Shown here in pieces: positions 1 to 6,543 of a DNA stretch of 64,000 nt (positions are counted from its first letter, which is position 1; each line of letters begins with the position of its first letter). The stretch is taken from the NCBI GenBank assembly GCA_903906315.1, contig CAIVJW010000384.1:1-64000 (forward strand), given 5' to 3'. The DNA comes from an uncultured delta proteobacterium (GTDB lineage: Bacteria > Myxococcota_A > Polyangia > Polyangiales > Polyangiaceae). Made by a program: the position numbers and the translations under genes. Under the pieces are notes generated by a model. It did no database searches and had not been told where the DNA came from. It saw only the letters and a list, made by a program, of their open reading frames with translations.

Positions 1-438
1 CGGCCGGTGAGTGGGTGCGCCGACCTCGCGGGCGAGCTTGGGATCGTCGAGCTGCCAAGCGGCCAGCGTGCGCAGGGCCAAGGACGGCACGGTGCCGATG
101 TCCCCGTCGGCCGTCTCCCACCGGGCCACCGTCACCCGCGTGAGCCCGAGCCGCTCGGCAAGCTGCGCCTGCGTCATCCCGAGCAGCTCACGAAGGAACC
201 GGACCTCCTTCGGTCGCAGCTCCTCCTGCCCAATGATCATCCGAGCCAGCACGTCGTGCATGGCCTCGACGACGGGGCCTTCGAGCATGACGGCGCCGCA
301 GGTCGTGCAGCGGAGAGCATCTGCGCTGAGGACGACGACCTCGTCGAGGCCCACGAGCGCGCTCACGTCGTGGTTCTCGACGTGCCCGGGAGCCATCGTG
401 CCGGTCTGGCAGGTCGAGCAGCGCATCTCCGCACCCAT
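1..438 (-). CDS. MqsA-like zinc-finger/HTH regulator, 3' end outside window
   Basis: Reading leftward from ATG at 438, this frame is open to the window edge (146 codons). It has two CxxC knuckles near the N-terminus (CSTCQ and CTTCG), the arrangement of YgiT/MqsA-type antitoxin zinc fingers, then an XRE-type helix-turn-helix (LGMTQAQLAERLGLTRVTVARWE). MqsA-family proteins bind DNA and usually neutralise an MqsR toxin; no MqsR is seen here. Its ATG overlaps the TGA of the upstream higA as TGATG, so translation is probably coupled and the protein is the third product of a higB-higA operon. It may be an extra antitoxin or an autoregulator. The C-terminus is not visible. Confidence 0.8.
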   Translation of the reverse strand, partial: MGAEMRCSTCQTGTMAPGHVENHDVSALVGLDEVVVLSADALRCTTCGAVMLEGPVVEAMHDVLARMIIGQEELRPKEVRFLRELLGMTQAQLAERLGLTRVTVARWETADGDIGTVPSLALRTLAAWQLDDPKLAREVGAPTHRP

Positions 439-746
439 CACGCCGATCGTCGTACCACGGGCCGCACCTTGCGGTGCCCCCGAGCCCGCAGCGCCTCGCG
501 GGCCTGCCAGAGGTCATAGCTCGTCTGGAGGTTCATCCAGAACTCGGGCGTCGAGTCGAACACCTCGGCAAGAAGCAGGGCGGTCTCTGCCGAGACGGCC
601 CGCTTGCCGTTGATGAGCGTGTTCACGCGCTGGATCGGCACGCCCATCTTTTCGGCGAGGGCCACCTGCGTCATGCCGAGCGGCTTCAAGAACTCCTCCA
701 AGAGGATCTCGCCGGGCGTGGTCGGTGCGCGGTGCTTCGGGATCAT
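438..746 (-). CDS. higA: HigA-family antitoxin (XRE type)
   Basis: 102 aa. The N-terminal PGEILLEEFLKPLGMTQ block, a helix-turn-helix at about residues 25-49 and the later SPEFWMNLQTSYDLW-like segment match the VapI/HigA antitoxin family almost along its length. It should bind and neutralise the HigB toxin encoded 42 bp upstream and repress their common promoter. Its stop overlaps the start of the MqsA-like gene (TGATG). Normal length for the family and no missing segment. Toxin-first gene order is typical of higBA. Confidence 0.92.
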   Translation of the reverse strand: MIPKHRAPTTPGEILLEEFLKPLGMTQVALAEKMGVPIQRVNTLINGKRAVSAETALLLAEVFDSTPEFWMNLQTSYDLWQAREALRARGHRKVRPVVRRSA

Positions 747-788
747 GGTCTCACCTTCGGGGTTCCGGACACAGAGACGGCGGCATAG

Positions 789-1082
789 TCACGAGTGGTA
801 GTCCTCGACGCGAACGTCCTCGGCGCCACCCGCCTCGAACCGGAAGACGACGCGGAACTGATCGTTGACGCGGATGCTCCAGAGCCCCACGAGGTCGCCC
901 TTCAGCTTCTCCAAGCGGTTGCCCGGCGGTGCTCGCAGGTCCTTCACGTCCGTCGCGGCGTTGAGGGCGTCGAGCTTGCGTCGGGCGATGCCCCAGATCG
1001 ACTTCGGGATCGTACGGGCCGCCTTGGTCTCGGTGCCGTGGAAGATGTCCTCGGTCGTCTGGTCGCCGAAGGACCGGATCAT
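789..1082 (-). CDS. higB: HigB-family toxin (RelE superfamily mRNA interferase)
   Basis: 97 aa from ATG at 1082. A longer frame opens at TTG 1118, but the family begins with MIRSF, which is exactly the ATG chosen. The conserved PPGNRLEKLKGD and WSIRVNDQFRVVF segments and the C-terminal GGAEDVRVEDYH are those of the HigB/RelE-like ribosome-dependent mRNA interferases, which cleave mRNA when the antitoxin is lost. The candidate promoter at 1090-1118 would start transcription at or one base before the ATG, so the transcript may be leaderless. Followed by higA. Confidence 0.92.
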   Translation of the reverse strand: MIRSFGDQTTEDIFHGTETKAARTIPKSIWGIARRKLDALNAATDVKDLRAPPGNRLEKLKGDLVGLWSIRVNDQFRVVFRFEAGGAEDVRVEDYHS

Positions 1083-1089
1083 GAGCGCA

Positions 1090-1118
1090 AGGTTAGCGCT
1101 TGCACGGATGACGTTCAA
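1090..1118 (-). promoter_or_regulatory. Candidate sigma70-type promoter of the higB-higA-mqsA-like operon
   Basis: On the minus strand TTGAAC (1118-1113) and TAACCT (1095-1090) are separated by 17 bp. The distance from the -10 box to the higB ATG is 7 bases, which predicts little or no 5' leader. This is a motif match only. Confidence 0.4.
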
Positions 1119-1156
1119 GCGTGCGTAGCACCAGCCGCGTCTTCATCGACGCGGCC

Positions 1157-1237
1157 ACGTTCGTGGTGCCGGGCTACTTCGTCACGAGAGGGCCTCGATG
1201 TCCGGACGGATCACGTTCGTGACCCCGGGGTACCTTG
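1157..1237. repeat. Two imperfect 25-bp direct repeats upstream of higB
   Basis: Copies at 1157-1181 and 1213-1237 share ACGTTCGTG, then CCGGG, then TAC, with starts 56 bp apart. They lie in the 174-bp gap upstream of higB and are the only notable structure there. They could be regulator sites, or a small in-frame peptide repeat (TFVVPGY / TFVTPGY). Function unknown. Confidence 0.4.
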
Positions 1238-1256
1238 GCGACCCCGGTCGCGCACG

Positions 1257-1919
1257 TCAACGACGAGGCAGCTTCCTCGCCGCCGCTCTCTCGTAGCTCG
1301 CGGCCACCCTCGCCAGCAGCGCCGCCGAGGGGGCGCCATTCTTCCCGATGCCCTCGATCGTGAGCGACAACATGATCCACGTTGGGTAGACGTCGAACGC
1401 GCAGGCCGTCGCCACCTCCTCGCTCCAGTTCAGCGCCACGTCGAGGATCCCGTCGGGCTCGATCTCGCGATCGACCTCGTTGATCCGCCGAACGAAGACG
1501 CGCAACCCATCGAGCCCGTCTACGGCGAGGTCCACCGACGCGGGCCGCTTCCGGTGCCCCCAGCAGGAGCCCTTCGTCAGGATGCGCGGGTCAGCCCGCA
1601 GCGCCAGCACGAGGGGCTCGATCTCCGGGTCGAGCGGGTCGTAGATGTCATCGACTGGGTGCGTCGGGACGTCGTCCTCGGCCTCGGGCCCGTCCTCCGG
1701 CGCGGTGGGCTCGGTCTGGACGAGCTGCATCCACCGCGCCTTGCCCGGCTCCCGCGTGCTCAGGCCCGTCTCGGCCAGCGTCACGACCGTGCGGTCAGCC
1801 GAGACAGCTGCCACCTGGAAGAACGCGACCATCTCGGCCTCCGAGGGCGCCTGGCCGTGCAGCGCCACGTAGCTCTGGATGTAGTCGAGGTAGGCGGGCG
1901 GCTTCGCGGTCGGGTTCAA
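1257..1919 (-). CDS. LexA-like winged-helix domain protein of unknown function
   Basis: 220 aa from a TTG start. Residues about 8-60 (AYLDYIQSYVALHGQAPSEA, then a recognition-helix region ending TREPGKARWM) resemble the N-terminal winged helix of LexA. No LexA protease dyad or cleavage site follows. The C-terminal part is unfamiliar and includes a GSCWGH motif and a WSEEVATACAFDVYP segment. The TTG has no obvious ribosome-binding site. The same frame stays open and protein-like for about 33 further codons upstream, to a TGA at 2019-2021, with no ATG, GTG or TTG, so the true start may be unusual or the gene may have lost its 5' end. A role in DNA binding is inferred from the fold match only. 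Confidence 0.6.
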   Translation of the reverse strand: MNPTAKPPAYLDYIQSYVALHGQAPSEAEMVAFFQVAAVSADRTVVTLAETGLSTREPGKARWMQLVQTEPTAPEDGPEAEDDVPTHPVDDIYDPLDPEIEPLVLALRADPRILTKGSCWGHRKRPASVDLAVDGLDGLRVFVRRINEVDREIEPDGILDVALNWSEEVATACAFDVYPTWIMLSLTIEGIGKNGAPSAALLARVAASYERAAARKLPRR

Positions 1920-2070
1920 GGCCGGCCGATCATCTGCGACGACAAGGTCGGCGTCGAGCCCCTGGATGTCTGCCGGCGCCCCCAGCTGCCCGAGAACGTC
2001 GGGCCGCAGCCCACCGCCTCATCCCCCCTCGACCCGGACGGCCGGACAGGTGGACGCGGTGGGCCGTTCC

Positions 2071-2105
2071 TCCCAATACGGGAGCTGTTGATCCCACCGC
2101 GGGAG
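2071..2105 (+). promoter_or_regulatory. Paired operator dyads in the second higBA promoter
   Basis: Two near-identical dyads, TCCCAATACGGGAG (2071-2084) and TCCCACCGCGGGAG (2092-2105), sit 21 bp apart, two helical turns. They overlap a possible promoter: TTGATC at 2088-2093 and TACGGT at 2110-2115, spacer 16. Binding by the HigA encoded downstream would explain autoregulation. The -10 box ends 6 bases before the GTG start of higB. Confidence 0.55.
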
Positions 2106-2121
2106 GTGGTACGGTGGCGAC

Positions 2122-2436
2122 GTGTGGGTGCTCGAAGAACGAACCCTCAAGGCGTTCTGGACGCTCTTCCCGCAGGCTATGGGGCCGCTCGTCGCTTGGC
2201 TGAAGGAAGTCGAGCGGGCGCGGTGGCGGAACACGGCTGACATCCGCGCCCGCTATCGAACGGCGGACTTCGTCGGCGACAAGGTCATCTTCAACATCGG
2301 CGGCAACAAGTACCGGATGGTCGTCCGTTTCAGGTACGCGGATGCGTCCGCGACGCCGCCCCTGAACGGGATCGCGCTCATCCTCTTCATCGGCACGCAC
2401 GCGGACTACGACAAGATCGACGTGACGGCGCTCTGA
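2122..2436 (+). CDS. higB: HigB toxin, COG4680 type
   Basis: 104 aa from GTG. The sequence follows the HigB_toxin family from end to end: WLKEV near residue 25, a TADFVGDKVIFNIGGNKYR core at about 48-65, and the terminal FIGTHADYDKID. These proteins are RelE-fold mRNA interferases. It belongs to a different branch from the HigB at 789-1082, so the two systems are unlikely to cross-neutralise. Its antitoxin follows 26 bp downstream. The GTG is favoured because it directly follows the promoter/operator block and gives the family's normal N-terminus. Confidence 0.93.
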   Translation: MWVLEERTLKAFWTLFPQAMGPLVAWLKEVERARWRNTADIRARYRTADFVGDKVIFNIGGNKYRMVVRFRYADASATPPLNGIALILFIGTHADYDKIDVTAL

Positions 2437-2462
2437 CCGGGCTCTCCAGCGAGGTGTGACCC

Positions 2463-2948
2463 ATGAACATCCGACCCATCAAGACGGACGCCGATCACGA
2501 CGAGGCTCTCGCCGAGGTCCGGCGCCTCTGGAACGCACCGCCCGGTAGCCCCGACGCGGACAAGCTCGAAGTCCTCGCTATGCTCCTGCACCACTACGAG
2601 CGCGAGCGGCATCCCATCGCGATGCCGGATCCGATCGAGGCGATCAAGTTCCGCATGGAGCAGCAGGGGCTCTCGCGCAGCGACCTCTTGCCGATCTTCG
2701 GGACGACCGGGCGCACCTCCGAGGTGCTCGCCGGCAAGCGCCCCCTCACGCTGGAGATGATTCGGAAGCTCCACGCGATGTTCGACATCCCCCTCGACGT
2801 GCTCGTGCAGCCGCCCCCGAAGGCGAAGATCCGGAGGTCGTCTTCTGCGGCCAAGCGAGTGGCGTCATCACGTCCAAGGGCGAAGGGATCGGTTCCCGGC
2901 CACCGGAAGGCGAAGCCGAGCCGGAGCGTGCAGAGGAAGGCGGGGTGA
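2463..2948 (+). CDS. higA: HigA antitoxin, COG5499 type, with basic C-terminal tail
   Basis: 161 aa. Residues 1-115 match the long HigA family: a dimerisation region starting MNIRPIKTDADHDEAL, then DPIEAIKFRMEQQGLSRSDL and the helix-turn-helix ending in GKRPLTLEMIRKLH. It should neutralise the HigB just upstream and bind the dyads at 2071-2105. The last ~45 residues are an Arg/Lys/Ser-rich tail (RRSSSAAKRV and similar) that I do not expect in the family; it may add nonspecific nucleic-acid affinity. A 4-base overlap (GTGA) leads into a tiny downstream frame. Confidence 0.92.
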   Translation: MNIRPIKTDADHDEALAEVRRLWNAPPGSPDADKLEVLAMLLHHYERERHPIAMPDPIEAIKFRMEQQGLSRSDLLPIFGTTGRTSEVLAGKRPLTLEMIRKLHAMFDIPLDVLVQPPPKAKIRRSSSAAKRVASSRPRAKGSVPGHRKAKPSRSVQRKAG

Positions 2949-3058
2949 GCGGTGAGGCGGCAGCGCCCGGTTCCACGCCGAGGGTCTGTAGGCACGGCGG
3001 CGAACTCGAAGTCGTCGCCGTCTTCGACAACAAGCGGATCGCGTTGAAGGGCGTGTAG
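2945..3058 (+). CDS. Possible 37-aa protein overlapping the end of higA
   Basis: A GTG inside the higA stop (GTGA overlap) opens a 37-codon frame ending with TAG at 3056-3058. The C-terminal ELEVVAVFDNKRIALKGV reads like a real beta-strand-rich peptide and the overlap is typical of coupled genes. It is too short for a family assignment and could be chance or a gene remnant. Confidence 0.35.
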   Translation: MSGEAAAPGSTPRVCRHGGELEVVAVFDNKRIALKGV

Positions 3059-3334
3059 GCGGGCCCCTCTACCCGCCCACCTCGACCACCACGCCGCTCT
3101 GCCCGGAGAGCCCGGCCCCCTCTCACGCCTCGACGACGTGGGCCTCGCGGGCGAGCTGGTCGGAGATGAGGGCGCGGTCGAGCGTGGGGGCGAGGGGGCC
3201 ACACTTCCGCAACGTCGCGTGAGGCTACGGCCTCCAAGGAAGCTTGCCTCCGTGCTTTCTGCGCTCGCCACGCGGGCGTAGCCTCTCGATCACGGGGCGT
3301 GCCTGACAGCCCCACGCGCCAAGGGGAGATGCCA
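3059..3334. other. Intergenic stretch with a possible gene remnant
   Basis: No complete gene. On the minus strand at about 3127-3215 a short frame reads RALISDQLAREAHVVEA before a stop, which looks like the tail of a lost protein. The last bases hold the ribosome-binding site AAGGGGAG (3321-3328) of the next gene. Confidence 0.3.
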
Positions 3335-4381
3335 ATGCGTAGCCGATGGGTGGGGTTGGTGGTCGCGGTTGTCGTGGGTGCGGGGTGCGGTGGCGAGAAG
3401 GCGGACGGGGGGAGCGGGACGGCGGGTGGTGGATCCGCTGAGTCGGGCGCGTGGTGCCAGGGGAGCCTTCAGGGAGACATCTGCACAGTCGTCGCGTCGC
3501 CTGGCAGCGCGTGGATCGTGGTGGACGCGACCGGCGTCTACATGACGGGGCAAGACGCCGCCGCGGTGAGCAGAGTGCCGCTCAACTTCGGCCCACCCGT
3601 CACCATCGCCCCGGCGGCGGCTCTTCGATCGGCCCGTCTCGCGGCCGATGCTACCAACGTCTATTGGACGACCATTGGCGAAAGCTACGAAGAGTACGGC
3701 GCCTGCACGGTCATGACGGTATCGAAAGACGGCGGCACGCCCATCACCCTCGCTTCGGGACAGAGCGCACCGCAAGGCATCGCGGTGGACGAGACCAATG
3801 TATACTGGACGGACTATGGACCGTACGAGGGCGATGGCGGCGTCGGTGGATTCAAGGAGAACGAGGGCAAGGTGATGAAGGTGCCGAAGGATGGTGGCAC
3901 ACCTGTCACACTCGCTTCGGGACAAACTACCCCTTGGGGTATCGCAGTCGATGCGACCCATGTCTATTGGGGAACCAAGAACGCGGTCATGAAGGTCGCG
4001 AAGGACGGCGGCGCGCCCATCACGCTTGCTTCGGGGCTGCAGGCAGCCGACATCGCCGTCGACGCGACCAGTGTCTACTGCCGTGGCGTCAATAACATAT
4101 TCAAGGTACCGCGGGGCGGCGGTGCGCCAGTTATCATCGCGACCGAGGCTGCTGGTATGCCTGGCGGAATAGCTACGGACGGATTCAACATCTACTTCGG
4201 TTCCGGCCATGGCGCAGACTTGCCCGCAGTTTACAGGGTACCTGTGGGCGGTGGCTCGGCTACCGTCATCGCTGTCGAGCCCACGGGGTCTCGGTGGAAC
4301 GGTCCTTACGACGTCGCCGTAGACGCGACGAGCGTGTACTGGACGCCCGACGAGGGGTCGCTGATGAAGATCCGGAAGTAG
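3335..4381 (+). CDS. Lipoprotein with repeated VYWT beta-propeller blades
   Basis: 348 aa. The signal peptide MRSRWVGLVVAVVVGAGC ends in a lipobox with Cys18, followed by a Gly/Ser/Asp linker. The rest is a run of blades of about 45-50 residues, each with an (A/D)xTxVYW(T/G) strand and a (K/R)VxKDGGxPxxLASG turn, as in the six-bladed propellers common in myxobacterial lipoproteins. No catalytic residues are apparent; binding or scaffolding at the cell envelope is the usual guess. ATG 3335 is preferred to ATG 3329 because the Shine-Dalgarno ends only at 3328. Its signal sequence is nearly the same as that of the gene at 5030. Confidence 0.85.
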   Translation: MRSRWVGLVVAVVVGAGCGGEKADGGSGTAGGGSAESGAWCQGSLQGDICTVVASPGSAWIVVDATGVYMTGQDAAAVSRVPLNFGPPVTIAPAAALRSARLAADATNVYWTTIGESYEEYGACTVMTVSKDGGTPITLASGQSAPQGIAVDETNVYWTDYGPYEGDGGVGGFKENEGKVMKVPKDGGTPVTLASGQTTPWGIAVDATHVYWGTKNAVMKVAKDGGAPITLASGLQAADIAVDATSVYCRGVNNIFKVPRGGGAPVIIATEAAGMPGGIATDGFNIYFGSGHGADLPAVYRVPVGGGSATVIAVEPTGSRWNGPYDVAVDATSVYWTPDEGSLMKIRK

Positions 4382-4461
4382 CTCAGACGACGCAAACGTT
4401 GCTGCCTCAATACCGGCAGCGTCGGATGACGAAGATCCCGATTCACGAGGAGGCATCCCTG

Positions 4462-4992
4462 ATGTGTACACGGTGTGCGGTAGGCCTGGTGCTCGCACTC
4501 CTCGTTGTCGGCTGCAGCGGCAGCAGCAAGCCCACGGGCGGAGGTGGCTCGGGAGACGGCGATGCCGGGGTTGGCAACAACGCTGCCGGTACAACCTGCC
4601 CAGGTGGCCGGTACCTCATTCTTGACCCTGGCGACAAGCTGGGAACGGGTTTGGTCAAGGACACCACCACGAACCTCACCTGGGACAGATCCTCCTACAG
4701 TCTTGGCGGTTCGGGCTCGTCACTGTCGGACGACGCATTCTACTGTCAGTCAGTACGGAATGCCCGCCTTCCTACCAAGGACGAGGCTGTTGCCATAGCG
4801 GGCGCCAACTTCGACGTCTGTGCTTGGCCGGTGGGGTGGCTGACGTGGACCTCCACTTCATCAGGTTCCACGCCAGGCGGTGAAGGAATGGCGTGGTACG
4901 TCCCCGATGGCGACATCAACATGGGCTCCAACGGGGGGAGTCCGGTCGAGTACAGTGTCGAGTACAACGGCGAGGCGCTGTGTGTCCGCTGA
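4462..4992 (+). CDS. Lipoprotein with DUF1566-like C-terminal domain
   Basis: 176 aa. A short signal peptide ends in a lipobox (LVVGC, Cys18), then a Gly/Ser/Asp-rich linker of about 30 residues. The remainder has features of DUF1566/Lcl-type domains: VKDTTTNLTWDR, CQSVRNARLPTKDEAVAIA and a late W-rich strand (WLTWTSTSS, MAWYV). Such domains occur in bacterial surface proteins; the ligand is unknown. ATG 4462 follows an AGGAGG-like site at 4448-4453. It lies 80 bp after the propeller gene and 37 bp before the SUMF1 gene, so the three probably form one operon. Confidence 0.8.
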   Translation: MCTRCAVGLVLALLVVGCSGSSKPTGGGGSGDGDAGVGNNAAGTTCPGGRYLILDPGDKLGTGLVKDTTTNLTWDRSSYSLGGSGSSLSDDAFYCQSVRNARLPTKDEAVAIAGANFDVCAWPVGWLTWTSTSSGSTPGGEGMAWYVPDGDINMGSNGGSPVEYSVEYNGEALCVR

Positions 4993-5029
4993 GGACGACC
5001 GTCAACTTCATGAGGTCGGAGGCTTCCCG

Positions 5030-6097
5030 ATGATGCGTAGTCGATGGGTGGGATTGGTGGTCGCGGCTATCGTGGGATGTGGCGGCAGTACGCCAAGCGG
5101 TGGAACCGGCACCGGAGGCGCGGGCCAGGGCGGCGCGGGTACTGGAGGGGCGGGCGGAGCGGGCACATACGGCGTGCCCGAGCAGTCGTGCGCCGGTGGT
5201 CTCGTCTGCGCCGGGATCTCGTGCTGCGACGCCGCGCTGGTCCCGGGGGGCAGCTTCCCGATGGGGAGGAGCGAGCTGGCCGGCGACCCGGATTACTACC
5301 CGAACGGCAATGCCAACGAGCTCCCGGAACACACGGCCACGGTGGCGGACTTCCGCCTCGACACGTTCGAGGTCACGGTGGGGAGGTTCCGGAAGTTCGT
5401 CAACGCCTTCAATGGTACGCCGCCCGCGCCGGCCGCGGGTGCGCACCCGCTGATCCCGGACAGCGGATGGCAGGCCGGGTGGAATGCCTCCCTCGCGGTC
5501 AGCCAGGCGGCGCTCATCAACAACCTCAAGTGCGAGCCCGGAAAATCGACGTGGACTGACGCCCCCGATGCGAATGAGAGCTACGCCATCAGCTGCGTGA
5601 GCTGGTTCGAGGCGTTCGCATTCTGCGCCTGGGACGGCGGGCGACTACCAACCGAGGCCGAGTGGGAGTACGCAGCGGCGGGCGGGAGCGAGAACCGGAT
5701 GTACCCGTGGGCGAGCGGCGCTGCGCCGGACAACACCCTCGCGGTGTTCGACTGCATGCACGACGATATTGCCGGATGCTCGTTCGCCGACCTCGCGCCC
5801 GTTGGCAGCACGCCAGCCGGCAATGGCAAGTGGGGGCACCGCGACCTGGCGGGCGGCATGGACGAGTGGATCCTCGACTGGTATGATTCAGAGTGGTACT
5901 CTGGCGCAGGCCATGTATGCGATAACTGTGCCAATCTATTGGTCAATCGAGTCGATGTCCGCATGCACCGAGGCGGCGATTGGAGCGGTTTTAGCGCCGG
6001 CGACACGTCCAACCTGCGCGCCTCGCGTCGCGCGGGCGCGGATCCTCTGCAACGCCAGGGCGAACTCGGCTTCCGGTGCGCGAGGAGTGCGCCGTGA
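5030..6097 (+). CDS. Lipoprotein with SUMF1/FGE-sulfatase-like domain
   Basis: 355 aa. The lipobox Cys is at residue 17, followed by a Gly/Ala/Thr linker. From about residue 65 it has the SUMF1 landmarks in order: PGGSFPMGR, FEVTVGRFRKFVNA, ISCVSWFEAFAFC, GRLPTEAEWEYAAAGG, HRDLAGGMDEW, HRGGDWSGF, LGFRCA. Formylglycine-generating enzymes of this fold need a C-terminal cysteine pair; the HRGGDWSGF region lacks it, so this is more likely a non-catalytic or sugar/peptide-binding SUMF1 protein. GGTCGGAGG at 5014-5022 supports the start at 5030 (an ATG at 5033 is also possible). The end of the lipoprotein cluster. Confidence 0.87.
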   Translation: MMRSRWVGLVVAAIVGCGGSTPSGGTGTGGAGQGGAGTGGAGGAGTYGVPEQSCAGGLVCAGISCCDAALVPGGSFPMGRSELAGDPDYYPNGNANELPEHTATVADFRLDTFEVTVGRFRKFVNAFNGTPPAPAAGAHPLIPDSGWQAGWNASLAVSQAALINNLKCEPGKSTWTDAPDANESYAISCVSWFEAFAFCAWDGGRLPTEAEWEYAAAGGSENRMYPWASGAAPDNTLAVFDCMHDDIAGCSFADLAPVGSTPAGNGKWGHRDLAGGMDEWILDWYDSEWYSGAGHVCDNCANLLVNRVDVRMHRGGDWSGFSAGDTSNLRASRRAGADPLQRQGELGFRCARSAP

Positions 6098-6543
6098 ATG
6101 GTCGGCGGGCGAGAGAGGCCGAGATGGCCTCACCTCGAAGCGTGTAGCGAGCCCCTGGTGACGCCAAGTCATGCACGGTCGTCCGTCGGGGCGGCGACGC
6201 GGTGAGCTAGCGCAGTAACTACCCCCGTTGCGCTATCCCAACGGCTAGCCCCTCGAAATCCTCCGGGCCGGATCCTCGCCTGCGGGGAGCAGGTGGGGCA
6301 CCGGGCTTGGGCGCCGCGTCAGGCGCCAGATCCCGCCCGGCCTGGCCATCGAACAACCGACACCGTGTCGCTTGTTCGGGTCGGCGCCGAGCAGGCCGCA
6401 GGGGTGAGGTTGAGAGCCCGACTGCGATGGTTGCCTGGAATCAAGCCCCACCTGCGGGCCCTGGACGCTGAAAAGCCGAAGCCCCCGCACGCCACGAGCA
6501 CGACCTCGGGCACGCGGGGGCTTCTGTGCTTGGCAGCGGCGGG
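6098..6543. other. 446-bp intergenic region between convergent genes
   Basis: No gene seen. It holds an inverted repeat TAGCGCA/TGCGCTA (6208-6214 and 6229-6235) that could terminate the lipoprotein operon, and the terminator described at 6478-6524. Confidence 0.4.
6478..6524 (-). terminator. Terminator downstream of the first ParB gene
   Basis: A perfect 11-bp stem GAAGCCCCCGC / GCGGGGGCTTC (6478-6488 and 6514-6524) with a 25-base loop. On the minus strand it is followed by GGCTTTTC. It lies 20 bp past the stop of the leftward parB-like gene. Confidence 0.6.

Noticed and set aside
795-2240. 481-codon plus-strand open frame
   Set aside because: It runs antisense over higB and the LexA-like gene and across their intergenic region; the translation is Arg/Pro/Asp-rich low complexity typical of GC-rich shadow frames.
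5030-6097. Active formylglycine-generating enzyme
   Set aside because: The C-terminal active-site cysteine pair is absent from the HRGGDWSGF region.
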